Assembly (NCBI RefSeq): GCF_016638705.1
Contig: NZ_CP067341.1
Coordinates: 3,041,501-3,105,500, forward strand
Direction: 5' to 3'
From: Lysinibacillus agricola
Lineage (GTDB): Bacteria > Bacillota > Bacilli > Bacillales_A > Planococcaceae
DNA length: 64,000 bases
The notes beneath the pieces were generated by a model. The model did no database searches. It was given only the letters and a program-made list of their open reading frames with translations, and was not told the DNA's origin. Position numbers and translations under genes: made by a program. Each line of letters begins with the position of its first letter. The stretch's first letter is position 1. Below, piece after piece: positions 34,651 through 44,135 of this stretch.

Positions 34651-34669
34651 AGATACGGTAGCGTATGTT
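34651..34669. promoter_or_regulatory. TetR operator at tetR
   Basis: AGATAC-N6-GTATGTT, 16 bp upstream of the tetR start; its arms match the site at 34052-34071. Confidence 0.6.
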
Positions 34670-34682
34670 TTGTGTTAGATTA

Positions 34683-34807
34683 GGATCATCACCATAACGT
34701 ATGGTTGATTTCCGTTCCGATTTGGTGCTTTCCTAGGGGCGTCCAATCAGCTTATATACAAGGCAGACGTCTTAACAAATATCATCCACAACTTTTGATG
34801 ATGAGCC
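34683..34807. repeat. MITE-like repeat, copy A (ISL3-type ends)
   Basis: A 125-bp element whose ends are inverted repeats (GGATCATCACCATAAC... and ...ACTTTTGATGATGAGCC). A second copy (58367-58502) matches across most of the length. The core TGATTTCCGTTCCGA..GGTGCTTTC belongs to a repeat I know as widespread in Bacillaceae genomes. Confidence 0.8.
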
Positions 34808-35258
34808 TTATATTACTACTTTTTCATTTTTTGTCAATTATTCAATCTGTTTATTTTTATGAATTTTAAAGTTGTTGTTAATCGTAATATTTATAGTCAT
34901 TATCCTTGGTAAAATACAAGCACATACTAATATAATAGCTATAAGCTTTTTCATTTTCTTCCCCTCATTTCTATGTGGAAAAGGCCAATTTTTATACATA
35001 GCTTAGCCACAGACTGTAGACAAACGTTAATTTTGTTTACATAAAGCTGTTTGGTAATTTAATTGGCGGCCCCCGCCATATATACTATTTTGATTTCGGA
35101 TTGTCAACTCCTCCTGCGATGAGGAACCGTTGATTTTCGCGGAGAGCGCCAACTCGGTGTGAAGATCAACCTTTTTCTATTGCTACAAATTAATTTATTC
35201 TTTTATTAACAAGCTGAGACCAAATTCTCGAAGATTACTTTGGCCATTAACACAATAA
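34808..35258. other. Intergenic with one small ORF
   Basis: Contains the 38-codon ORF at 34838-34954 (listed) and a GGCGG/CCGCC dyad near 35,064-35,076. The remainder, moderately GC-rich from 35,060 to 35,170, holds nothing I recognise. Confidence 0.45.
34838..34954 (-). CDS. Possible 38-residue secreted/membrane peptide
   Basis: MKKLIAIILVCACILPRIMT followed by an Asn/Lys-rich tail. A good RBS (GAGGGGAAG) precedes the ATG. Looks like a signal-anchor or truncated lipoprotein start. Too short to assign. Confidence 0.4.
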   Translation of the reverse strand: MKKLIAIILVCACILPRIMTINITINNNFKIHKNKQIE

Positions 35259-36947
35259 CTAAAATGTATTATCAAATAGATTTTCCGCAATGCCCAGTAA
35301 AATATCTTCCTCTGTAAATTCCATTAATTCTTCTTTCGTAATATTTTTCTGTTGAATTAGACGATTTGATTGAATGGTCACAAGCTTTTCAAATAAGTTT
35401 CGTATATAACGACCGTTTGAGAAGTTTGGAATCGATTCGACGGGAATTTGATGTAATTGGGCCTTCATATGATGTGCGAATGCCTCACCATACTGATAAT
35501 CATTATTTTTACATAGCATGGCAAAAATATTATAAAGCTCATCCGTGCTAAAATTATCAAACTTCACAAAATGATTGAAGCGTGATTTAAAACCTGGATT
35601 AGCAAGCAAAAATTCTTCCATAAGCTCTGTATAACCAGCAACGATGATCACTAAATCATCACGTAAATCCTCCATCGCCTTTAATAGACTATCAATCGCT
35701 TCTTTACCAAATGCATCCTGCTTATCATTGATTAGTGAATAGGCTTCATCAATAAAAAGCACGCCGCCCTTCGCTTTATTCACAACTTCCTGTACTTTCA
35801 AAGCCGTCTGGCCAACATATCCCGCTACTAAGCCCGCACGATCTGTTTCCACAAAATGTCCACTTGAGAGTACGCCAAGATGCTTATATATTTGGCCTAT
35901 TATTCGTGCCACTGTTGTTTTTCCAGTGCCTGGATTCCCAGAGAACACAAGATGATATGTTATTGGGAAGCTTGTTAAGCCATGGTCGACACGCAAGCTT
36001 TGGATTTTAATGAAGTTGATAAGATTATGTAATTCCTTCTTGGCATTTGGAAGACCGACAAGTCCATCTAGCTGCTTCTGTAATTTTTCAATCTCTCGCT
36101 CTATTTCTGGTGTTATTCGTAAACGTTCACCGTTGATGAATTCACCACTATAAATGATCTTCCCTTCTTCATTAAAATAATCTCCTCGACCATGCTTTTC
36201 TCCATTTACAAGTTCCCCGATAAAAGAAGCCTGTCCATTAGCATAATAAAGCGTACCGTGTCCTGTCATAGCATCCTCTTTAAATTGCCCCTCCGCTTCG
36301 AGAATACCTTGTCTGGAATAGATTTTTCCTTTTCCATGCTTCATATCCTCAAAGAAATAGCCTTCATACTGCAGTGTTATTACACCATTTGTAAGCTCCT
36401 CAGCACTTGGCGACTCTGGTGCATAGTAAAGCTTTCCTGCTCCTTGCATATGGTGCCATATAAAATCACCTTCATATTGTAAAAAACCACTTGGATAGTA
36501 TTGTTTTCCCTTGCCTTTCTTCATACCATGGACAAAATCACCCTCATATTGCGGCTGATTTAAATGTGGATACTGTGTACGAAGCTCTTTAAATGGGGCG
36601 ATACTATCTTCCTCAAAATACAAAATTCCGTAACCATCCATTAAGTCATTGCGAAAATGTCCCTCATAATAGACCTTACCATCTTTATATAAAAGACCAT
36701 TACCTTGTTTTTTATTTTGAATAAATTCGCCCTGATAAATCCTTTGTCCTTTTAAATACATGATGCCATTACCTTGCTTCATATGATTAACGAATTCACC
36801 CTCGAATAACAGTTCACCTTCCTGATCAAATAGCGTACCCTTCCCATCATAGATGTCATGTCCAAAGTCGTTTTTCTTCACACCGCCACGATACATTAAT
36901 GTACCGTCTGGATAAAATATCTCTTTTTCTTCATGATTATGTGTCAT
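35259..36947 (-). CDS. MORN-repeat/CbxX-type AAA+ ATPase fusion
   Basis: 562 residues from the ATG at 36947 (AAAGGATGG upstream). Residues ~12-275 hold about ten MORN-like repeats (YxGxFxxxxxxGxGxxY, e.g. YQGEFIQNKKQGNGLLY). The rest is a SpoVK/CbxX/CfxQ AAA+ domain: Walker A GNPGTGKTT (337-345), Walker B LFIDEA (397-402), sensor-1 IIVAGY and arginine finger GFKSRF. CbxX-type ATPases remodel partner proteins; MORN repeats bind protein or lipid. No signal peptide. Partner unknown. Confidence 0.88.
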   Translation of the reverse strand: MTHNHEEKEIFYPDGTLMYRGGVKKNDFGHDIYDGKGTLFDQEGELLFEGEFVNHMKQGNGIMYLKGQRIYQGEFIQNKKQGNGLLYKDGKVYYEGHFRNDLMDGYGILYFEEDSIAPFKELRTQYPHLNQPQYEGDFVHGMKKGKGKQYYPSGFLQYEGDFIWHHMQGAGKLYYAPESPSAEELTNGVITLQYEGYFFEDMKHGKGKIYSRQGILEAEGQFKEDAMTGHGTLYYANGQASFIGELVNGEKHGRGDYFNEEGKIIYSGEFINGERLRITPEIEREIEKLQKQLDGLVGLPNAKKELHNLINFIKIQSLRVDHGLTSFPITYHLVFSGNPGTGKTTVARIIGQIYKHLGVLSSGHFVETDRAGLVAGYVGQTALKVQEVVNKAKGGVLFIDEAYSLINDKQDAFGKEAIDSLLKAMEDLRDDLVIIVAGYTELMEEFLLANPGFKSRFNHFVKFDNFSTDELYNIFAMLCKNNDYQYGEAFAHHMKAQLHQIPVESIPNFSNGRYIRNLFEKLVTIQSNRLIQQKNITKEELMEFTEEDILLGIAENLFDNTF

Positions 36948-37040
36948 TTTATTGCCATCCTTTATCAATTCAGTATATGCTCAATTATAGCGTGGAAAAG
37001 AATACATATGTGCGAATTTTTTGAATTTAAGGAGTTTAAC

Positions 37041-37469
37041 ATGAAAAAAAGATATAAAATATTAATCGGCATCCTATTACCTCTTATCATTTTATATGTT
37101 TCAACACTACTACTAACTCGTGATTCATCTTTTAATAAGGAGGTAATTGAACAACTTGATATTGAGCAAATTAAGGAAATTGAAATGATCCGGGCCTCCG
37201 ATGACAAAACAATCACTTTTACAGATACAGCTAAAATCAATTTACTTATGCAACAATTTAAAGATCAGCCACTTCGAAAAGCATATTTTCCCAATTCGAA
37301 ATATGACGAAGCTTATTGGTTAACGTTACGTATTAATGATAAACGTGAAGTTGGTATACGATTAGATGACTCAAAACATTTATTTGTTTATTTATATGAG
37401 GAAAACTATATGAAAGATTACAAGCTTTTAGATGATTTTAATATGGCCTTTATCGAGGAATTTTTTTGA
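37041..37469 (+). CDS. Hypothetical membrane-anchored protein
   Basis: 142 residues from the ATG at 37041 (AAGGAG upstream). One N-terminal transmembrane anchor (ILIGILLPLIILYVSTLLL) and an extracytoplasmic domain with alternating strands (WLTLRINDKREVGIRLDDSK). Not assigned to a family. Divergent from the MORN-AAA gene. Confidence 0.7.
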   Translation: MKKRYKILIGILLPLIILYVSTLLLTRDSSFNKEVIEQLDIEQIKEIEMIRASDDKTITFTDTAKINLLMQQFKDQPLRKAYFPNSKYDEAYWLTLRINDKREVGIRLDDSKHLFVYLYEENYMKDYKLLDDFNMAFIEEFF

Positions 37470-37510
37470 GAAATAGATAAGCATACAAAAACTAATACAT
37501 TCTTAATAGT

Positions 37511-37563
37511 AAAAATCCGCTTCGATTCTCTGCCCAGCATGGCACAAATCTACGCGGATTTTT
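37511..37563. terminator. Bidirectional terminator
   Basis: AAAAATCCGC/GCGGATTTTT arms with a 33-nt loop, between the convergent genes at 37041 and 37596. Confidence 0.75.
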
Positions 37564-37595
37564 ACCTTATTTCATAGAATAACTTTTAGCATACT

Positions 37596-38594
37596 TTATT
37601 TATTGACCGTTTCAACTTTTATATAGCTATAATTTTGCTGCATCGATTGAATCGTTTCAATGATCTCTTCTCTAAGCTCAATTGGCTCTAGCACCTCAAT
37701 GTTCGCCCCTTGGCTCAGCAGCCACATTTTAATACCATGTCCAAAAACTTCTGCTTCAAATAAATGTTGCCTATCTTTTTGGGATAATATTTTTGCTGTT
37801 GGTAAGCGATCTAATACAGCCTGCGGGGATGTTCCTTTAAATATAAATTTCATACGCATCAGCTCGCCAGCATGCATAAACTGAATGCGCTTACGAAACT
37901 CTCCTTCTTGAAAACGCTCGGCATAGGGTATTTGAAATTTCTTATCGAGCTCATGAAAATGTTGTATACGATCGACTCTACAGACAATGGGCAAATCCTT
38001 TTCATGCTTATTATCATAAGCAATTAAATAAAAGTAGTATTCTGAGAAAATGACGGCGAGTGGTTTTAAAATCTTTTCTGTAGAAATCGTTTCACCTTCA
38101 CGTAAATAATCAATTTTAATGATTTTCTTTTTTTGAATCGCCTCTGAAAGAACCCAAATTAAATGCAATAGAGACTTTTTATGATTTAAATCTACGTATA
38201 AATGCTTTTCGTTTAAAATAATATTATGAATAAATTCCTGCTTATCGGGAGCAACAATAGAAATAAGCTTATCTATAATATCGCTCATTTCAGATTTTAG
38301 CAGTGCTCTTGATTCGATGAGAATTTTAACAATCGCTAAAACTTGCTCCTTCGATAAAATACTTTCTTCTTTATTTGTCAGCCTGTACACCTTTTCTGTC
38401 CGAACATATTCTAAATGGTAACCTAATTTAGCTTTTTCCAAATACGCTCGAATTTCATTCAAATCCCGTTGTATGGTTTTTTCACCAACATTATGTGTAA
38501 ATGCTTCTTGCTTTTTGTTAATTCCTTGACCATCCATCAATCTGTCAAACATCGAAATGACACGATAGCCTTTATTTTGTTGTGAATCTACCAT
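37596..38594 (-). CDS. WYL-domain transcriptional regulator (YafY-like)
   Basis: 332 residues from the ATG at 38594. An N-terminal HTH of the HTH_11 type (FTHNVGEKTIQRDLNEIRAY), a central WYL domain (KIIKIDYLREG...KILKPLAVIFSEYYFYLIAY...CRVDRIQ) and a C-terminal WCX-like extension. WYL proteins bind nucleic acid or nucleotide ligands and are often linked to stress or defence. No target gene is adjacent. Confidence 0.88.
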   Translation of the reverse strand: MVDSQQNKGYRVISMFDRLMDGQGINKKQEAFTHNVGEKTIQRDLNEIRAYLEKAKLGYHLEYVRTEKVYRLTNKEESILSKEQVLAIVKILIESRALLKSEMSDIIDKLISIVAPDKQEFIHNIILNEKHLYVDLNHKKSLLHLIWVLSEAIQKKKIIKIDYLREGETISTEKILKPLAVIFSEYYFYLIAYDNKHEKDLPIVCRVDRIQHFHELDKKFQIPYAERFQEGEFRKRIQFMHAGELMRMKFIFKGTSPQAVLDRLPTAKILSQKDRQHLFEAEVFGHGIKMWLLSQGANIEVLEPIELREEIIETIQSMQQNYSYIKVETVNK

Positions 38595-38700
38595 ATATCC
38601 CACTCTTTCTTCATCGTTACTTCCCCATTATACAAAATGAGTTGGACACTATTAGTCCTTTTAACTATAAAATTCCTAAATTATTGGTATAATTGGTACT

Positions 38701-38721
38701 GGTTCATCACCAAAAGTTGTG
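38701..38721. repeat. Solo ISL3-type inverted-repeat end
   Basis: GGTTCATCACCAAAAGTTGT matches the terminal repeats of the two MITE copies (complement of their right ends). No matching second end within 300 bp, so probably a relic. Confidence 0.55.
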
Positions 38722-38793
38722 AACTGTGGCTGATGTTGCTTTGTAAAAAAGTTGGTTTATATAGGAGCTTCGAACGTTGATTTAATGACAGAA

Positions 38794-38835
38794 GAAAAGC
38801 CCTCATTTTGAAAATCTACATGAGAGCTTTTTAGT
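38794..38835. terminator. Hairpin, probable terminator
   Basis: AAAAGCCCTCA paired with TGAGAGCTTTTT (one mismatch), T-run at the right. Confidence 0.55.
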
Positions 38836-38973
38836 AACCTTATGTATTATTTTGTAATAAATTCGGAAGTCGAATGTTCAACAATTGTAACCTTTAACAG
38901 AACAGACTCCTCATAGTTATGCTAATTTGCTGAAGTAATCATTTTTCAGTGATTCTCAAATCTAGTTTTCACC

Positions 38974-39318
38974 TTATTTTATACGTCTTTCAAGTTCTCG
39001 AATGAATCCTTCTTGGTCAACTGGTGAAATTTTCACTTCTCCTAGCATAACTTTATCAGATAGAATCGCAATTCCCTTGGAAGATGACAATAAATTAAAA
39101 CCTGTAAGTATATCCATCAAACCATTTAATTCTCTATAAGAACTAATATCTATATATTTAATCCGGGTAAATAAACAACCTGCTCGCAAATATAAATGTT
39201 CTTCCTCGAATCGATAGACAATATCAATCGCTATCCAAAAAAGAAAAATAATTAAAACTAAAAATATACTGGATATTATATAAAAATCCATCATTGTGAA
39301 ATTCTTTCTATCTAACAA
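38974..39318 (-). CDS. PH-domain membrane protein, 5' end lost to an IS insertion
   Basis: A hydrophobic segment (MDFYIISSIFLVLIIFLFWIA) is followed by a bacterial PH-type domain (YRFEEEHLYLRAGCLFTRIK, then YIDISSYREL...). The open frame continues upstream to 39354 and encodes a further hydrophobic stretch (SVFFIVLSLPLLL) with no ATG, and the IS30 remnant starts 14 bp later. The N-terminus is therefore probably missing. Any product must start at TTG (39318) or the ATGs at 39294/39291, all without clear RBS. Confidence 0.6.
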   Translation of the reverse strand: MLDRKNFTMMDFYIISSIFLVLIIFLFWIAIDIVYRFEEEHLYLRAGCLFTRIKYIDISSYRELNGLMDILTGFNLLSSSKGIAILSDKVMLGEVKISPVDQEGFIRELERRIK

Positions 39319-39442
39319 GAGTGGTAAAGATAATACTATGAAAAAAACAGAATCCTAAATTGCAATTACAAGTTGAACACTTTTTTTAAAAAACACCCCA
39401 GAGGTTCCTTTGTCTTCTGTTTGTCGGTCGGCGTAGTCCGTT

Positions 39443-39501
39443 CAACCTGTGTTGGCTAGATCTGCAAGGCGGTTTCCCTTGTGGATCTAGCCAGTACAGG
39501 T
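39443..39501. other. Long hairpin in the IS30 non-coding tail
   Basis: AACCTGT..GGCTAGATC-TGCAAG loop CTTG-TG-GATCTAGCC..ACAGGTT: an interrupted stem of ~20 bp in the GC-rich tail of the IS. May be a transposase-side regulatory structure or an inert relic. Confidence 0.5.
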
Positions 39502-39580
39502 TAGGATCTGTAGCTGACTGATGAACAGGAGACTTTTCTGTTTGGAGGGAGGCTCAGGGGTGCGGGGTGTCCCCGCGGTC

Positions 39581-40654
39581 TTAAGAGACGAGTTTCTGAA
39601 GTTCCTCTTCAAACAGTTCATTTGGTGTCTTGTAGGCAAAGATTTTTCTTGGTAGGTTGTTCATTGCCCTCTCAATCATACGAATTTGCGTCCGGCTATA
39701 ATCCTCAATCGCATGTCCTTTAGGGATGAAACGACGGATGATTCCGTTGTGGTTTTCATTTGTTCCACGTTCCCACGAAGAGTATGGATGAGTGAAATAG
39801 ATATTTATCCTATCACCAAACATTTCTGACAACCTAGCGAATTCAGAACCATTATCTGCGGTGATTGATTTAAAGACCGCAGATGTGTATTCACCGAATT
39901 CTTCGAGGACTGAAGAGAGTGCGTAGTTAACTGAGTCGGCATCTTTCCCGTCCATCTTTACGATGAATTCACGACGCGTTTTTGCGTTCAATCAAAGTTA
40001 ATAGTACATCATCTTCTTTATCCTTGCGCCCTACGACGGAGTCAATTTCAAAATGACCGAATTCTTCACGAGATTCAACGCTATCAGGACGTTCTTCAAT
40101 ACTTTTACCGAGAACTGTCTTATTTGGGCGTTGCGTTTTCTTAACCTTTTTGGTATTTCGACGTACCTTTAAGAGAAGGTCACTGTTTCGAGTTTTCAGA
40201 AGACCCAGCTCGATATAATGATAAAGGGTCTTTGTTGAGATCATTTCATCCGGAGAAAAACAACCCTTTGAGCTTCGCAAGACCAACAATCGCATCTGGA
40301 GATAGGGTCCTTGTGCGATCAAGTAATAGTTCGTCAACAAATGCCAAGAATGCCTTCACACGCCCAAACTTCAACGGTTTTACGAGAACGAGCCACATTT
40401 CGATCTGTTACAGCTTGACCTGTTTCAGCAAGATATTGCGTTGTGTAGATATGTTTTCCATTGATTTTTTTTACTTGAGTGGTCGTGCCACGAGCAAGTT
40501 CATTGTAGATTGTCCCGCGCGAAACCTTGAGTTTTCGCGCAAGTTCGCTCTTATTTGTAATTCCGGCATTCAAATAGCCTTGAAGTTCTCCACGTTGAAA
40601 CTGTGTAAGGCGTGGTTTCTTATTCGTTATTTTTATGTTATTCTGTTCTAGCAT
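39581..40654 (-). pseudogene. IS30-family transposase, frameshifted
   Basis: Three frames together give one IS30 transposase: an N-terminal HTH (RLTQFQRGELQGYLNAGITN, 40334-40654), a middle part (FSPDEMISTKTLYHYIELGL, EFGHFEIDSVVG with the first DDE Asp, 39969-40340) and a C-terminal DDE part (TADNGSEFA, FTHPYSSWERGTNENHNGII, 39581-39991). At least two frameshifts separate them, so no active enzyme is expected. Confidence 0.88.
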
Positions 40655-40969
40655 CGTATTCGAAATCCCTTCTTATTGATTGGTGTAGGAACCTCAATAA
40701 TACACGATTTCGCGTACGATGTTTTTATTTTTCTAAAGTGTTCAACTTGATTCTACTATTCGCCAAAAAAACAGAATTATACAAGTTAAAATAATTTTAA
40801 AAGGATTATCCATCTTTGATTTAAAGACCATCTCTACCACCATCACTTATAATTATAACCTTAATAGGTCACTTTAATATTTTTCTTTTTGGCAAATCTT
40901 GCTTCAATCAAAATCTTACCAACTATATGTGAAGGACTCCAATTTCGTTGATTGAAGCCCCTTACTAGA

Positions 40970-41287
40970 TTATTCCTTTACTCTTACCGCTGTTCCGTAT
41001 GCTAATACCTCTGATGTGCCATCCATGACAGAGGATGTAGAAAACCTTATCGCAACAATTGCATTTGCTCCTAGTTGTCTTGCTTCTTCTTCCATAGCTT
41101 GCGTAGCAATTTCTCGAGATCGAACGAGCATTTCTGCATATTCCTTCATCTCTCCTCCGACAATATTGCGAAGTCCCGCCATCATATCGCGACCAATATT
41201 TCTTGATTGTACCGAATTACCTTTTACCAAACCTATAGTTTCCACAATTTCTTTTCCAGCCAAAATATCTGTTGTTGATAATAGCAT
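40970..41287 (-). CDS. YbjQ/UPF0145 family protein
   Basis: 105 residues, full length for the family: STTDILAGKEIVETIGLVKG, then RNIGRDMMAGLRNIVGGE and ANAIVAIRFSTSSV. Pentameric heavy-metal-binding-like fold; physiological role unknown. 12 bp after the deoxyribosyltransferase, probably co-transcribed. Confidence 0.92.
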   Translation of the reverse strand: MLLSTTDILAGKEIVETIGLVKGNSVQSRNIGRDMMAGLRNIVGGEMKEYAEMLVRSREIATQAMEEEARQLGANAIVAIRFSTSSVMDGTSEVLAYGTAVRVKE

Positions 41288-41299
41288 CCAAAGCTCCTC

Positions 41300-41779
41300 C
41301 TATTTTTTATATTTTTGAACGGCTTGGACAGCTTCAGCAATAGAAGTTGTAATCATGCCAGTGCGCTTAATCAAGCCAATAACAAATAAATTGCGATAAA
41401 CAAACTGATTTTCAATTCCGTCCCGTACAAGTGCCTCTATTTTCATCATATTGTCCCGGCCTTGTTGACGAACATCTGTAAATACGCCTACGATTGGTCG
41501 ATTCAGCATCGCAAATGCACCAATCTCTGCTGCCACACCCGAGTCAATCTCAACACCATCTAAAACGGCTACTAATACATCACTATTTTGTAGCATCTCT
41601 AAATCCGCTTGCGCAATTGCTAAACTATCTGCATATGCCGTTTTATCATTTATCGCATCATTCTCCTGTGGCACATATAATTCAATACCTGGTACTGCCT
41701 CTCGAATTGCCGCAGCGAGTTGCTCGTTGACTAAACGATCTCCTAAAGAAAATAATCCATTTGCTAAGTATGCCTTCAT
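41300..41779 (-). CDS. Nucleoside 2-deoxyribosyltransferase
   Basis: 159 residues from the ATG at 41779 (GGAG 7 nt upstream). YLANGLFSLGDRLVNEQL at the N-terminus, ADLEMLQNSDVLVAVLDG, and the nucleophile motif DSGVAAEIGAFAML (Glu). Transfers 2-deoxyribose between nucleobases in nucleotide salvage; some relatives hydrolyse nucleoside monophosphates. Confidence 0.9.
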   Translation of the reverse strand: MKAYLANGLFSLGDRLVNEQLAAAIREAVPGIELYVPQENDAINDKTAYADSLAIAQADLEMLQNSDVLVAVLDGVEIDSGVAAEIGAFAMLNRPIVGVFTDVRQQGRDNMMKIEALVRDGIENQFVYRNLFVIGLIKRTGMITTSIAEAVQAVQKYKK

Positions 41780-41789
41780 AATAAAACTC

Positions 41790-42224
41790 CTAATCCAATA
41801 ATTTTTCAAATACGATTTTATGTCGATCTTTTGTATCGACAAATGTTGATACAATATCAAATCCGTGTTTAAGATTTGTTATGAGCATTGCTTTTCGCTC
41901 ATTTCTACCATATGTACGAACTTTTTTAAAGCCTAGTGTCTGAAGATGCTCATGCTGCTTCCTCATTAACTGACTGGCAATTTCTTGACCACGTTTCTTT
42001 TCATGCACACCACCTAGCCAGCTATAAAAAACACCATCAGGATGTCTGAAGCCTAGTTTAAAGCCTATTATATCTTCCTTCTCAACTGCTAATAAACAAA
42101 TCAACCCTTCTTTACTTTCAAGTTTTTCTAGTAGTAAATTTGCTCCATCAAATACATGTGCATGAATTTCCTGTAATTGATTCAACCAATCATATGGTAC
42201 GCCTTCAACTGTAACAATATGCAT
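41790..42224 (-). CDS. GNAT-family N-acetyltransferase
   Basis: 144 residues from the ATG at 42224 (GGGGTG upstream). GNAT fold with the acetyl-CoA loop VHEKKRGQEIASQLMRKQHE and a C-terminal KHGFDIVSTFVD strand. Substrate unknown. First of the GNAT-deoxyribosyltransferase-YbjQ run. Confidence 0.87.
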   Translation of the reverse strand: MHIVTVEGVPYDWLNQLQEIHAHVFDGANLLLEKLESKEGLICLLAVEKEDIIGFKLGFRHPDGVFYSWLGGVHEKKRGQEIASQLMRKQHEHLQTLGFKKVRTYGRNERKAMLITNLKHGFDIVSTFVDTKDRHKIVFEKLLD

Positions 42225-42532
42225 TTTTATCACCCCAATCGTGTATAGTCATTAATTATAGCAGAAAAGGTTTAACAATAAGGCTTGAACATTGCATATT
42301 CATTTGTGTTGGAGGTTTTCTGCAAAAAAGTTTTAATTAGAAGTTGAACTCATTCTGATGCGGAGGGGTGATGCTTAGATTATTTTTTCTCCCTTCTTCC
42401 CCCATGATCATTCTAAGTAATCGAAATTAACTATTTTATGGATATTTTCAAATATACTGTTTTCGTTGCAAGGCACATTAAGTATACTTGACATAATCCA
42501 TTGATCTTTATCGCATAATAGGAGGTAATCTC
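42225..42532. other. Divergent promoter region
   Basis: A TTGACA near 42,488 may be a -35 for the Imm26 gene; its RBS is AGGAGGT just before the ATG. No gene or repeat seen. Confidence 0.4.
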
Positions 42533-43693
42533 ATGACACCCATAAACAGTTGGTTGACAAATACGCTTCGTCCTTATTTCGGACTTCATTCGGTAGAAGA
42601 GCATTGGGATACGATTGAAATCAAAAATGGTTATTTCATCTGCATGGATGGTGATATCATTCGAAAACGTATCTCAGTTAGTGAGCAGGCCTATCAAGAA
42701 ACGGATGTAGAGATCCCGACACGAAATCGTGAAGTAATTCTTCCTCAAACTGCCCGTGGTAAAGAGAAGAAAATGAATTATACCCATATTTCCAGCATTA
42801 AAGCGAACGGGGTTATTTTTTCTGCTGGCATGCGTACTGAGGATCTGCCATCCAGCTACATCATCGCTCGCAATACGAAAACCTTTTTCGAACTGCCACT
42901 GACCAACACGAAGAATTTAACGAGCAAAGAGGAAATCGTCGAATGGTTACATCGATATCCGTCAAAGTTGCCTACAGATTATAATCTGAAGCTGAACAAG
43001 CTAACAAGCAAAAAAAGCTTGCGCTATAAAGCTGTTCCAGGAGATATTTTCCGAGTAGAAATTGATTTATTTACAGACGGCTACGTACTCGTCATCGGAG
43101 ATTTACGTCAAATGCAAAAAGATGGCCTGTTTGCCGAAGATAGTCTATGGAATAATGTAATGACGATGCCTCTTTTTATTCGACCTTATCTGTTCAAAAC
43201 AACAAAACGCTTACCAAGTATGGAGGATATTACATCAACCCCATTATCTGAACAAACCTTGATTGTCATGGACGATCATTTTATGCGGGGTGGCTATGAA
43301 AAAGTTGGACACAAAACGCTAACCGAAACAGATATTCTCTTACCACTTGGTTACGGTATAAGCATCGATTATGGAAAAGAAGAACGCTACCGCCTTTCCT
43401 GGGGGACAGGAACAATTAGCAAGTCAGAACAAGAAACTTCTTTTAAGACAATAAGCCGTTTTTCTAATTATGGCGTACACGCAGGGATCGCTATCGAGTC
43501 GTTTGATACTGACAGAGGACAAGCTTTTTCACTGAATAATCCGCTATCTGCAAAGGAACGTAAGCAGGCACTCGCGGAATTTGGCTTTCCAGAGGATATT
43601 ACATACGATGAATTTAACCGTCAAACAGGTGGACTGACCCGCTCGGAGTATTTGGATTACTTATCGAACAAATATCCCCGTTCCCGTAAATAA
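42533..43693 (+). CDS. Imm26-family immunity protein
   Basis: 386 residues. The VPGDIFRVEIDLFTDGYVLV segment (residues ~172-191) is the hallmark of Imm26, an immunity family of polymorphic toxin systems. The N-terminal ~150 residues are of unknown type, and the C-terminal tail (PEDITYDEFNRQTGGLTRSE) is charged. Longer than single Imm26 proteins, so a multi-domain version. No toxin is adjacent. Confidence 0.75.
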   Translation: MTPINSWLTNTLRPYFGLHSVEEHWDTIEIKNGYFICMDGDIIRKRISVSEQAYQETDVEIPTRNREVILPQTARGKEKKMNYTHISSIKANGVIFSAGMRTEDLPSSYIIARNTKTFFELPLTNTKNLTSKEEIVEWLHRYPSKLPTDYNLKLNKLTSKKSLRYKAVPGDIFRVEIDLFTDGYVLVIGDLRQMQKDGLFAEDSLWNNVMTMPLFIRPYLFKTTKRLPSMEDITSTPLSEQTLIVMDDHFMRGGYEKVGHKTLTETDILLPLGYGISIDYGKEERYRLSWGTGTISKSEQETSFKTISRFSNYGVHAGIAIESFDTDRGQAFSLNNPLSAKERKQALAEFGFPEDITYDEFNRQTGGLTRSEYLDYLSNKYPRSRK

Positions 43694-44135
43694 AGAAATT
43701 GATTTACACATGTCGTATGGTTTGAGATATCAGGACAGTTATCTCAAACTAGGTAGCTTTTGATTTGCTGCTCAAACACAGTATCATAGTAAAATTTACG
43801 CGGATAGCATTCTTCCTGTAACACCTTACAGAGTGCAGTTTGCCCCTCCTCGTAGCGAACGGCATATTCACATACATCGTAAAATTGTGTGATAATTGCT
43901 TTACTGATTGATCAGCTTGCATTGAGCTTACCCTCCATCCGAATCGAATCATATCGAGTTGGTCCAATGGAAAAAGAAAAATGAACAACATCACCTTATT
44001 GCATTAGGAGAATGGGGGTTTCATTATAACATCGTGTATGGGGACAATAAAATTATCTCTGATGACGAGAAAAAAATCTATTGCGTAGCTCTGTTCTTTT
44101 GTAGAGCTTTTCCTCTCTTGATAATATTTAAATTT
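43694..44135. other. Intergenic with a relict coding segment
   Basis: Contains the minus-strand fragment 43744-43911 (listed). The plus strand from 43,959 is open for 80 codons but has no RBS and no family resemblance, so it is left unannotated. Confidence 0.4.
43744..43911 (-). pseudogene. C-terminal remnant of an unknown gene
   Basis: The frame ISKAIITQFYDVCEYAVRYE followed by QTALCKVLQEECYPRKFYYD and TVFEQQIKSYL reads like genuine protein and ends in TGA at 43744. Upstream it meets a TGA and continues only in another frame. Family unknown; the neighbourhood suggests another small immunity-type gene. Confidence 0.45.

Larger units (their letters stand above)
38595..38973. other. Intergenic with an ISL3-like end and a terminator
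   Basis: Contains a solo ISL3-type terminal repeat (38701-38721) and a hairpin (38794-38835), both listed. No gene. Confidence 0.5.
39369..40749 (-). mobile_element. IS30-family insertion sequence, decayed
   Basis: Terminal inverted repeats CAAGTTGAACACTTT at both ends (39369 and 40749, the right one in complement) enclose one transposase gene in three pieces. The 3' ~200 bp downstream of the transposase is non-coding and strongly structured. Insertion truncated the PH-domain gene to the left. Confidence 0.85.

Noticed and set aside
35000..35258. Possible RNA element in the GC-richer stretch
   Set aside because: A short GGCGG/CCGCC dyad only; no recognisable riboswitch or T-box core.
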